A stretch of DNA of 64,000 bases from an uncultured Collinsella sp. GTDB lineage: Bacteria; Actinomycetota; Coriobacteriia; Coriobacteriales; Coriobacteriaceae. The position numbers and the translations under genes are program-made. Positions 53,740 through 64,000 of the stretch are shown here, one piece after another. The stretch lies in contig CABRNM010000001.1 of assembly GCA_902472315.1 (NCBI GenBank), positions 186,001-250,000 of the forward strand, written 5' to 3'. The first letter of the stretch is position 1. The number at the start of each line of letters is the position of its first letter. The notes under the pieces are model-generated. The model made no database searches, was not told the origin of the DNA, and worked only from the letters and a program-made list of their open reading frames with translations.

Positions 53740-53943
53740 CTACGTTTGATCAATGCCACAGTGATCTACAACGCAGATGCTGCCGCCATCCATGTCATAG
53801 TCGCAGTAATCGTATGCACCACAGCCATCTGCTTTATCATAAACAGTACAGATGTCAGTAATGCCCAAGAGGCAGTCAAAAGACATCGGCTTCACGCCTG
53901 CCTCGTCGCCACTTCCTGGATTAATCGGATGAATATGCTTCAC
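53740..53943 (-). CDS. Cys-rich RiPP precursor peptide A (KHIHP leader, CX3D core)
   Basis: 67 residues from a GTG (53943) with AGGGAGG at ideal spacing. The leader starts VKHIHPINPGSGDEAG. The core has exactly six Cys (24, 32, 41, 47, 57, 62) within 39 residues, rich in Asp/Tyr/Gly, with C32-TVY-D36 and C41-GAY-D45. Shares the leader start and the overall Cys order (DIC, then YD, then Y/W-C) with peptide B but diverges elsewhere, as expected of paralogous precursors under selection. Located directly downstream of the maturase on the same strand. Confidence 0.77.
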   Translation of the reverse strand: MKHIHPINPGSGDEAGVKPMSFDCLLGITDICTVYDKADGCGAYDYCDYDMDGGSICVVDHCGIDQT

Positions 53944-54112
53944 GACTACCTCCCTTTGAGTGCAGAAAAACCTCAATATTGTGTATAACAAACCAAGATG
54001 TCTAGTTCACCATATTTCTAGAATGGTTTCGGCGAACGTAGCAATAAGCTTCGCAGACGGTAATCAGAAGAACGAACACCTCCACAATGGTGACAGCAAT
54101 GCGCTGAACCGC

Positions 54113-55471
54113 TTATTCCGATACAGTAGCTTCTCGTTGATTTTTCTCCTGCGAAGATGAGTGGCGGGAAATAAGGTCAAAAGCCATCTCGTAGCACATT
54201 TTTCTATATTCACATGATGCAGGGTGTAGACTCTTGGGCAAGTAGCCGTGCTCGTCTGCAGCCTCCCAGCTACAGCCCCCACCACAGAAAGACCGAGCCC
54301 AACAGTCCGTACAGTCAATTCTTTTTTCGACACCCTGACTCCAGTTTTCAATATACCTAGTTTCGTCAATTCCGGTGACGATGTTGCCCATTTTGAATCG
54401 CATCATCCCGACAAACCTGTGACAGGGGTATACGTCCCCTTCGGGAGTCACGGAAATAAAACGCCTGCCAGCCCCGCATCCGACAAAGGCGATCCTGTTA
54501 CTCATAATCAAATCAACTGCAGTTTTCAATGTTCTAAACAAGGGCTTTTCCCCTTGATCAATCTGTTTGAGATATTGATCCGCCAAATCTATTAGGCCCG
54601 CCCTGATTTTGTTTAATGAGTGTTCGTCGAGTTTGATATTCTCATCGAATGAGCTCACGGGCGAGAAGTAAATCCTTCTGAAGCCCATCTCTTTAAACTA
54701 AAGATAGTCTTCAACAAGGTTACAGTTATTATTTGTTAAGGTCGCTCTTGCGCCGAAGGGGAACGACTCGGAAAAACGACGAACGTTTTTGTCGATATCG
54801 GAGAAAGAGCCGCCTCCCGTCTTGTACGGGCGCGATGCATCGTGCTTGCATCCTGTACCATCGAGACTAATCAGAACAGAAAACCCGTGCTCCTTGAAAG
54901 AATTCACAGCAGTGTCATTCAAAAGCGTTCCGTTGGTCGTAATAGAATAGGTAAAGTTTCTATTGGGGTATATTCTTTTTGAATAGTCGACCGTTTTCCA
55001 TATCAGCGGCTCGTTAATCATGGGTTCCCCACCAAAAAAGACGATCGCAAGCGTTTCGTTTTCCGATGAACTTGCGACGAGGTAGTCGACCGCCTTGAAG
55101 GCTATCTCGTCTGTCATCAGCAGAGGAGACGTTCCATAATCTCCTTTACCGGCAAAACAGTAACTACAACCAAGGTTGCATGCATGTGAAACGTGGAGTT
55201 CGATGGATCTAAGTTTTCGAGGCGTGTCTTTTGTTAAGAAAGTCCGCTCAGACAATCGTTGATACTCATCAATGTCGTCTTCAAGTTCTGCTATGGTCGT
55301 TTGGTCGTAGCCTTTCGCAGCAAGTGACTTTGTTAGCAACTTCGAGTTGACCGTTCTTCCCGATGCTTCAAATATGCGAAGCGCATCTTCTGATGCTTGG
55401 TCAACCTGAAAGCAATTGCGAGTGACCTCATCGAAGCAGTAACGACGATCACTTACTGAGAAAAAATGCAT
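54113..55471 (-). pseudogene. Radical SAM/SPASM peptide maturase with one in-frame TAG
   Basis: 452 codons read through one TAG. N-terminus (MHFFSVSDRRYCFDEVTRNCFQVD) like ranthipeptide/SCIFF maturases, a helical region, then HVSHACNLGCSYCFAGKGDYG with CxxxCxxC at C98, C102, C105. FFGGEP and SISLDG-like VLISLDGTG follow. Codon 258 (54698-54700) is TAG, and the frame continues without shift as FKEMGFRRIYFSPV to a full SPASM domain (CGAGRRF...YPCHRF, CTDCWARSFCGGGCSW, CEYRKMC) ending at 54113. Everything else is intact, so it is a fresh nonsense mutation, a sequence error or a readthrough site. Start ATG 55471 behind GAGGA. Confidence 0.85.
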
Positions 55472-56036
55472 ACGTTCCTCAATTTCATGCTGGACTGGCA
55501 CTAACCTTGTTTATTGTTGCGCAGCTATAAAAAACCACCAGCGGGGATTCGGTGTGCGGCCCAATCGGACTCCCAAAAGGTTCTATTTGAGGCTGGCAAG
55601 CTTTGTGTTGTTGGCACTTCGACAGCGCTCTTTATTCCAACATGGAGCCTCGCAGTTTGAGTCGACTTGCCTCTGGAAGGTCCGATCTTAACTTGATTTA
55701 GGATGAAAACAGATTACAGGCGCGCTCCTCTAGAAAGAAAGGAAACCAATCGCCGCCTTTCACCAGGAAAGTTTTTATAGCCCACCTCGAGCAAAATGAA
55801 AGATGCGAGAGCGATTGGGGAACAACGCGAATCTCCCCTTTTGGGTGGGAGCGAGCCTTCAGCCACCGGCGAACGACTCGCCCTGGTCAGAATCTGGAAG
55901 TGGTGCCGGGCCGCTTGGGCCTCCCCGGTGACTTCGTGGGGCTTACCTGCCTGACGTCGAGGAGTACATCCGCAAGATTCGTTCCCTATGCCGTTTGCTC
56001 TCACGCCCGCCTTAGTTCCAAGTCGGGCGAGCCGCC
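55472..56036. other. Right part of the island without a supported gene
   Basis: About 560 bp between the maturase start and the FHA fragment. It must carry the maturase promoter (minus strand), but I see no clear -10/-35. Open frames here have no ribosome sites or family features. GC rises towards the FHA fragment near 55900. Confidence 0.45.
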
Positions 56037-56461
56037 GCGCTCATGCGACCCGTGGCGGCGACACGTTGACGCCGCGCTCGCTGAGCACATCTTCGGTCGC
56101 GGGCGAGCACGAGGTCGCGCCGGCGCATCCGCTGGGACTGCTGTGCGTGCAAAACGGCTACGTGGTGAGCGTCCCGCGCTGGATTCAGCCGAGTGAGGAA
56201 GGCGTTGAGATCGGCGCGCTGGCAACGGGGGAGGGCGGCATCACCGACGACGTCTCGGCCCGCCATGCCCATATCTGGTGCGACGAGTCTGGCGCATGGT
56301 TTGTCGAGGACCTGTCGTCCACTAACGGCACCGTGGTGGTAAACGGGGCCACGAGTGTGTGTATTCAAGTAGAGCCCGGCCGCTCCGCCCAGCTCAACCC
56401 CGGCGACGAGCTCAAACTCGGCGAATCCACCACCTACGCCATCCTGCTCGGCGCCCTCTAG
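56037..56461 (+). pseudogene. Truncated copy of the FHA protein (C-terminal domain only)
   Basis: Encodes the FHA domain and preceding linker of the gene at 48787 (HATRGGDTLTPRS, then APAHPLGLLCVQNGYVVSVPRWIQPSEEGVEIGALATGEGGITDDVSARHAHIWC, DLSSTNGTVVVNGATSVCIQVEPGRSAQLNPGDELKLGESTTYAIL). The N-terminal 190 residues are missing and the upstream frame is unrelated. The FHA signature residues are intact, so a short FHA peptide could be made if a start exists (ATG at 55988), but no ribosome site is visible. Confidence 0.8.
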
Positions 56462-56510
56462 CCGGCAGTTAGGGACGTTCCTTTCCTGCCGGTACTTGGG
56501 GACACTCCTT
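56461..56510. repeat. Dispersed repeat R4 (copy 3)
   Basis: GCCGGCAGTTAGGGACGTTCC...CTGCCGGTACTTGGGGACACTCC, beginning at the stop codon of the FHA fragment exactly as copy 2 does at the intact gene. Confidence 0.8.
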
Positions 56511-56578
56511 GGCGCGTCAGAGCCAGTCGTCCGGGGATGGAGGGACCATTCTGGCCCTTGGCGGTCACCCGAGGTAAA

Positions 56579-56912
56579 CCTTTACCGCCCGCCTATATTT
56601 GTCGAAATTACACTTAACGGCGGGGTACAATAAACCCGCATGCGGATTTCCGTTGCGGGCGCTTCCCATCGCCGGGGCGTGCCCGGGAGCATCCGGCATG
56701 CGGCCTTTGCGGCGCTCGGTCATGTGCAAGACGGGCGGTCGGGTCTGTGGGGCGCATCAGCTGCCCCTCGCCTCGGCATGTCTTCTCTCCACGCCACGTA
56801 CCTGCTGCTGAGCCTGCCTGCCAGATGATTGGAAGCAACAGCGTAAATCCCATCACGCCAACATCCCGGCGATCGCCGGGGCCTGTATACCTATATGAGA
56901 GGAGAGGGGTAT
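56579..56912 (+). promoter_or_regulatory. Long GC-rich leader of the PFOR gene
   Basis: About 330 bp without a supported gene. A TACAAT -10-like box lies at 56626-56631; transcription from it would give a leader of about 275 nt. The leader contains GCATGCGGAT near 56639 mirrored imperfectly by ATCCGGCATGC near 56692. No known riboswitch motif was recognised. AGGAGAGGGG precedes the start codon. Confidence 0.5.
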
Positions 56913-60452
<3,540 letters not shown>

Positions 60453-60462
60453 GTCTCCCACC

Positions 60463-60587
60463 GCAGGATCTGAGGGCTGACCTTCGCGGACGTCCTCGGA
60501 CATGAAAGAACCCCCGCTGCGCACTACGTGCGGCGGGGGTTCTTTCGTCCTGCGGAGTGTCCGCGAAGGTCAGCCCTCAGATCCTGC
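60463..60587 (+). terminator. Nested 125-nt hairpin / terminator after PFOR
   Basis: Outer perfect 29-bp arms (60463-60491 and 60559-60587; starts GCAGGATCTGAGGGC) enclose an inner stem GAAAGAACCCCCGC / GCGGGGGTTCTTTC (about 60504-60546). The inner stem alone is a good terminator. The outer arms make one of the largest cruciforms in the window. Confidence 0.85.
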
Positions 60588-60658
60588 TACGACTACGTCC
60601 TCGGATTGTGTGGTTGAATGAAGGACATGGTTGTGGGGGCCTTTTGTCCCGGTCGCTG

Positions 60659-60761
60659 TTTCGCGGCTTTGCCGCGAAAGGCGCGCCACTTTGGGGATGG
60701 ATGGGGAGCGTGGCTGTTGCAACGCCTTATCCCTTTGCTTTTTCGCGCCTTTGGCGCGAAA
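60659..60761. repeat. Two look-alike palindromes with TTT centres
   Basis: TTTCGCGGC-TTT-GCCGCGAAA (60659-60679) and TTTCGCGCC-TTT-GGCGCGAAA (60741-60761). Same outer arms and centre, but the inner GGC/GCC is swapped to GCC/GGC, preserving pairing. The region has no gene. Confidence 0.75.
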
Positions 60762-60822
60762 CGCGCAGCACCTTGGGAAATGCATTGATGCGTGGACGAG
60801 GCTGGATTGCAGATTCAAATGG

Positions 60823-62184
60823 CTAGAGAGATATGGGCGCGAACGAGAAATCGTTATTGGGGTCATCCTTTTCCATAAACTCATCGAGACAAAACGTCAT
60901 GTAGATTGGAACGTACAGAACCTTGCCCTCTTTGCTGAGATTCTCGTGGCTTAGTACAACGGCCTCGGGAATTTTGTACTCGCCCACACTCATCAGACGA
61001 TCGAGGGCCGCGTGCGCTCGAACTTTCTTGCCCGATTTGACCTCGATTGGGACAACATGCCCGTGGACGCCTTCGATCACAAAGTCAACTTCACCGACCT
61101 CACGCGTTTGGTAGTACCATGCATCTGCCCCGAGGGCAACGAGTTCCTGCGCGACCACGTTCTCATAGAGACCACCAAGGTTGGGAGTTTTCATATCAAG
61201 ATAGACAGCGCGTGCGGTGCTGCCGGGGTATCGCGATGCGAGCATGCCTGTATCAGACTCGTATAGTTTGAAGGCTGTCGTTTTCTCCGTCCTCTTGAGA
61301 GGACTCCGTGGCTCCGTCACCCTGGCGACCATCAATCCAACACCTGCGTTAACAAGCCACAGGAAATCCTGCTCATATTTTTTAAGGCGAGCTCCCTCAC
61401 CCAGAGACGAAACAACAAAGCGATGAGACTCCGCCTCAAGCTGAACGGGAATTTGCTCAAAAATCGACCGAACGTTAAACGCTCGAGTCGATGCATATTT
61501 TGAGATATCGCTTTTGTACTGATCGACCAGCTGAGTTTGAAGCTCACGTGTGCTCACGAGCGAATAACCCGAATCAATATAATTCTGAACGACCTCCGGC
61601 ATGCCGCCGCAAACGATATAAGCTCTATAGTTCTTGAGCATCGCCTCATGAATATAGTTTTCGACAGGATGTTTCTCGACAAGGCAGCTGCGAATGCCTG
61701 CAAGCACATTCTCGCTAACGCTGTTTGCCCAACAAAACTCTTCAAAATCCATCGGGCGCATAACAATGTGCTCTACATACCCCACCGGAAAAGAAGAGAT
61801 CCCCTTAAACTCAGTCCCAAGCATAGACCCCGAGAAGACATAGCTAAAGCGCCCATCCTCGACCAACGCCTTCATGAGTGTAACGATCTGCGGATACTCC
61901 TGAATCTCATCGACAAAGACAAGCGTATCGCCCTCAACAAGCGGCGCATCCGCAAGAAGGGCTACGCGGTTGATAAAGTCAACGGAGTTCTTTGCGCCAA
62001 CAAGTGCATTCCTTGCTTCGACATCGAGTAGTAAATTGACCTCAAAATACGAAGCGTAGTTGCTTTTTCCAAACGCGCGAATCGCATAGCTCTTGCCAAT
62101 CTGACGCGCACCAGTAACGAGTAATGCCTTATTGGAGTTATTCTTCCAGCTCAAAAGCCTATCAGTGACCTTACGGCGTAGCAT
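60823..62184 (-). CDS. AAA ATPase with C-terminal DUF4143 domain
   Basis: 453 residues. N-terminal ATPase: Walker A VTGARQIGKSYAIR (about 24-37), Walker B LVFVDEIQEYPQI, sensor FSGSMLGTEF. DUF4143 nuclease-like domain at the C-terminus (RTEKTTAFKLYESDTGMLASRYPG, GGLYENVVAQELVALGADAWYYQTREVGEVDFVIEGVHGHVVPIEVKSGKKVR), with the D...ExK pattern of PD-(D/E)xK enzymes. Such stand-alone genes are common in gut anaerobes and their role is unproven (mobile defence-like or fitness modules). ATG 62184 with GGGGG upstream. Three direct repeats lie just upstream. Confidence 0.9.
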   Translation of the reverse strand: MLRRKVTDRLLSWKNNSNKALLVTGARQIGKSYAIRAFGKSNYASYFEVNLLLDVEARNALVGAKNSVDFINRVALLADAPLVEGDTLVFVDEIQEYPQIVTLMKALVEDGRFSYVFSGSMLGTEFKGISSFPVGYVEHIVMRPMDFEEFCWANSVSENVLAGIRSCLVEKHPVENYIHEAMLKNYRAYIVCGGMPEVVQNYIDSGYSLVSTRELQTQLVDQYKSDISKYASTRAFNVRSIFEQIPVQLEAESHRFVVSSLGEGARLKKYEQDFLWLVNAGVGLMVARVTEPRSPLKRTEKTTAFKLYESDTGMLASRYPGSTARAVYLDMKTPNLGGLYENVVAQELVALGADAWYYQTREVGEVDFVIEGVHGHVVPIEVKSGKKVRAHAALDRLMSVGEYKIPEAVVLSHENLSKEGKVLYVPIYMTFCLDEFMEKDDPNNDFSFAPISL

Positions 62185-62198
62185 TAAACCCCCAAATG

Positions 62199-62282
62199 AC
62201 AAAAATTGACAGATAGAATCGCCTAAAATCATACAAAAATTGGCAGATAATATTGTCGTAAATATACAAAAATTGGGAGATA
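62199..62282 (-). promoter_or_regulatory. Three direct repeats in the ATPase promoter
   Basis: ACAAAAATTGACAGATA (62199-62215), ACAAAAATTGGCAGATA (62233-62249), ACAAAAATTGGGAGATA (62266-62282). They differ at one or two bases and are spaced 34 and 33 bp, about three helical turns, all on the same face. Located 15-98 nt upstream of the ATPase start. Confidence 0.8.
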
Positions 62283-62336
62283 GCAAAGGTTCGAATAGGC
62301 CTCAAAGCCACTGAAACAGTGCTCTACTTTGCGAAG

Positions 62337-62370
62337 GGGCTGGGGACGCTGTTGGGTGCGTCTCCAGCCC
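62337..62370 (-). terminator. Terminator of the DUF3830 pair
   Basis: GGGCTGGGGACGC / GCGTCTCCAGCCC, 13 bp with one G:T-type mismatch and an 8-nt loop; downstream of the minus-strand gene at 62426. Contains the GGGGAC core seen in the dispersed repeats. Confidence 0.65.
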
Positions 62371-62425
62371 TCTGATTCTTACTTTGGATCCCGATGGTGG
62401 GGTGTTGTCGGTGCTGCTTGCTTGG

Positions 62426-62950
62426 TTACCTTGTCTCGCCGGACTCTGTGCGTAGGCGGTAGCCGTGGACGAGGTCGCTAATAGCCGGCCAGGGAATCTG
62501 GCGGTCGACCCAAAATTGGAGCTGGACCAGATAGCGCTCGGTGGCGCGGGTGAGGGCCGCGAACTGTTCGTGAGTCTCTACCTGGGCGTAGAGGTCGCGG
62601 CTGTGGGCGAGGATTGCCGTGGTGTCATCCATTTTGCCGGTGACGTCGAAGGCGCCCGAGAACCAGTCGCACAGGCGCGCGGCGCTGTTGTTGATCGTTG
62701 CGAGGTCGGCGGTGCCGTCGTTGGCGTTTTCGTTGGCCTGGGCTCGCAGGAGGGAGAGGGCGTCGGTGGCGTTCATGCAGTAGCCGACGGTGAAGTTCCA
62801 GACGGCGAATTCGCGGCCGGTGTCGAGTTTGCGGCGGCGCATGTAATCGATATCACGCGGCTCCTCGAGCATCATTTGGTCGGCGAGGGCTTCAAGTGCA
62901 GCGGCGTACTCAGCAAGGTCGAGCGTGAGCAGGGTGTTGATATCCATCAT
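62426..62950 (-). CDS. Helical protein downstream of DUF3830 gene, unknown
   Basis: 174 residues, alpha-helical and acidic (NTLLTLDLAEYAAALEALADQMMLEEPRDIDYMRRRKLDTGREFAVWNFTVGYCMNATDALSLLRAQ). No membrane segment. ATG 62950 with GGAGG 7 nt upstream. It starts 2 nt after the DUF3830 stop, so the two form an operon. Regular helix spacing suggests a four-helix bundle. Function unknown; co-occurrence with DUF3830 may be the best lead. Confidence 0.72.
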   Translation of the reverse strand: MMDINTLLTLDLAEYAAALEALADQMMLEEPRDIDYMRRRKLDTGREFAVWNFTVGYCMNATDALSLLRAQANENANDGTADLATINNSAARLCDWFSGAFDVTGKMDDTTAILAHSRDLYAQVETHEQFAALTRATERYLVQLQFWVDRQIPWPAISDLVHGYRLRTESGETR

Positions 62951-62952
62951 CT

Positions 62953-63369
62953 TTAGGCCTCCGCTTCGATCTCGACGATTTCGTTTTTGATGTACAGGCC
63001 CTGGTTGTCCCAGACATTGCGGCAGGCAGCGGCAAAGCGCTCGCGGTCGGCTTCGCAGATGCGGGCGAACATGTTGCAGGTGCCAAAGGGCTCGCACACG
63101 TCAAAGAAGATGCAGATTGACGACCATCCGCCATACCAGCTCACGGCGCCCGCCGGCTCGTGAAAGACGGGGTTCTCGATGTGCTCGTAATTGGCGATGG
63201 GGCCCGAGACAGGATACGTCACCTCGGCATCGCAGATCTTGGCCGAAAAGATACGTGACTCGAACGGACAGGACGATTCGAACAGCTTGCATGCCTCGGG
63301 AGCCTTGTCCCAGAGCATGTCGGCGAGAAACGTCTCGCCATTCAGCGTGATCTTGAGCATTTTTGTCAT
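62953..63369 (-). CDS. DUF3830 family protein (cyclophilin-like fold)
   Basis: 138 residues. MLKITLNGETFLADMLWDKAPEACKLFESSCPFESRIFSAKICDAEVTYPVSGPI and FHEPAGAVSWYGGWSSICIFFDVCEPFGTCNMFARI match the DUF3830 pattern, a cyclophilin-like beta barrel family often encoded near amidohydrolase or transporter genes. ATG 63369 with GAGGAGG 8 nt upstream; the longer frame to 63456 has no ribosome site. First gene of a two-gene operon. Confidence 0.8.
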   Translation of the reverse strand: MTKMLKITLNGETFLADMLWDKAPEACKLFESSCPFESRIFSAKICDAEVTYPVSGPIANYEHIENPVFHEPAGAVSWYGGWSSICIFFDVCEPFGTCNMFARICEADRERFAAACRNVWDNQGLYIKNEIVEIEAEA

Positions 63370-63971
63370 AGTAAGGACCTCCTCAATCCGTCGCTCAAGG
63401 GGTTCGCTGGCGGATAAGGAGAAGACAGCAGCGGGGTCGCCGAACCCAAACTTCACGACAGATCTCTGTCGCCCCAGCCCGCGCTGTTCTTCGCTAAAGT
63501 ACCATGCAGCAATTGTGCGCGCAATATCAGTTTTTGATTTTCTGGAAGCGGCAATCGACGAGACAGCTCGCCGGCTGCCGGCCGACGCGCGGCAAAGGCA
63601 CTCGTCTATTCCTTAAGTTGGATGAAAAACGCCATGTTATTGCAGGGCTGCATACTCGTCCAATAAGTGCATAGAATCTCGTATAGTGCGAGTAAGATTT
63701 TGCGCTGTCTGTTTTATGTTTAGCAAAGATACAGTTTGCATAATCTGGTCTAATCCCTGCTCTATTAAAATAAAGTTGCACGTAAATGACGTAGATATGC
63801 TTGAGCTGGGTTTCTTTACGCTGAGCGGGTAAAAGCGACCGTTCACCGTTCAGCTATTTTCAAAATGAATAAAATGAGCGATAAAGAGAATATAAACCTT
63901 AATAAACTCGCGTATCGCACGGGCGCGGGTTATTAATGGGTTGTAGGCCTTTTACAGAAAGGATTCCAGCA
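63370..63971. other. Divergent intergenic region
   Basis: About 600 bp, AT-rich from 63610. A 69-codon minus-strand frame at 63637-63846 lacks a ribosome site and is not called. No repeat or terminator seen. It must hold promoters for the DUF3830 operon (-) and for the gene beginning at 63972 (+). Confidence 0.5.
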
Positions 63972-64000
63972 ATGTCTAAGCCTCTTGGCAAGCCCGATCG
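63972..64000 (+). CDS. Start of a gene cut by the window end
   Basis: ATG followed by SKPLGKPDR, with AGAAAGGA 8-9 nt upstream. Only nine codons are visible, so the product cannot be named. Confidence 0.5.

Larger units (their letters stand above)
56037..56578 (+). repeat. Right copy of the duplication flanking the island
   Basis: Homologous to 49295-49845, including the 3' flank with repeat R4 and the GGACCATTCTGGCCC stem. After it the sequence returns to high-GC core DNA leading to the PFOR gene. Confidence 0.82.

Noticed and set aside
54002..54085. 27-residue hydrophobic frame between the maturase and peptide A (VEVFVLLITVCEAYCYV...)
   Set aside because: Hydrophobic and on the right strand, but the only start (GTG) lacks a Shine-Dalgarno and it lies in the frame following the maturase stop; too weak to call.
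54698..54700. Pyrrolysine or selenocysteine insertion at the maturase stop codon
   Set aside because: The codon is TAG, so not selenocysteine. Pyrrolysine would need pyl genes, none of which are in the window, and the site is not a known Pyl position.
55714..56004. 96-codon minus-strand frame at the right end of the island
   Set aside because: No ribosome site, low-complexity Arg/Ser composition, and no family resemblance.
63637..63846. 69-codon minus-strand frame ending MHLLDEYAALQ
   Set aside because: The C-terminal half looks protein-like, but there is no ribosome site and the start region is implausible; left as intergenic.

Overview
This 64 kb window is high-GC bacterial chromosome that looks like a gut member of the Coriobacteriia, most plausibly Collinsella. 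The genus is inferred from gene content and style, not from a search. Supporting content: an actinobacterial Ser/Thr kinase / FHA / PP2C / RodA-PbpA cluster, a MerR-type HspR in the dnaK operon instead of CIRCE/HrcA, a homodimeric pyruvate:ferredoxin oxidoreductase (anaerobe), a mannose-family PTS with DUF956, and no respiratory chain genes.

Layout. 1-2000: NikR (cut by the window edge), a small protein, thioredoxin and an unknown protein. 2170-6200: NAD de novo operon nadA-nadB-nadC-niaR behind a paired CCTAGG-centred operator. 6240-11350: ferredoxin, then dnaK-grpE-dnaJ(type II)-hspR. 11600-21000: a YbhJ-like aconitase-family hydratase, two small membrane or secreted proteins among dense palindromic repeats, clpB (with the same 27-bp promoter dyad as dnaK) and a large membrane-anchored unknown. 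21200-26370: a TetR-controlled divergon (DUF5692 membrane protein / FeS-flavoprotein oxidoreductase / HypA). 26700-30060: PTS IIAB-IIC-IID-DUF956, bracketed by copies of one inverted repeat. 30154: tRNA-Arg(CCT), with its 3' end duplicated 131 bp downstream. 30500-40570 (minus): kinase, FhaA, FhaB, PP2C, a one-piece RodA-PBP fusion and PknB. 40700-45800: YcxB-like protein, dnaX, ybaB, recR. 46000-49725: a second kinase-FHA operon led by an anchored Ser/Gly-rich exported protein.

49850-56030 is a lower-GC island flanked by two diverged copies (about 540 bp) of the 3' end of the FHA gene. It carries a decayed SAM methyltransferase, an ABC exporter, an IS110-like remnant, a 35-residue membrane peptide, two cysteine-rich precursor peptides with a shared KHIHP leader start and repeated Cys-x3-Asp motifs, and a radical SAM/SPASM maturase with one in-frame TAG. 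I read this as a ranthipeptide-type (freyrasin-like) RiPP locus, partly decayed or awaiting sequence confirmation. It is the most novel item here.

56900-64000: pyruvate:ferredoxin oxidoreductase with a very large 3' hairpin, a DUF4143-type ATPase behind three direct repeats, a DUF3830 pair and the first codons of another gene.

Dispersed intergenic palindromes (at least five families, many containing GGGAC or GTCCC) recur throughout and look like REP-type elements.
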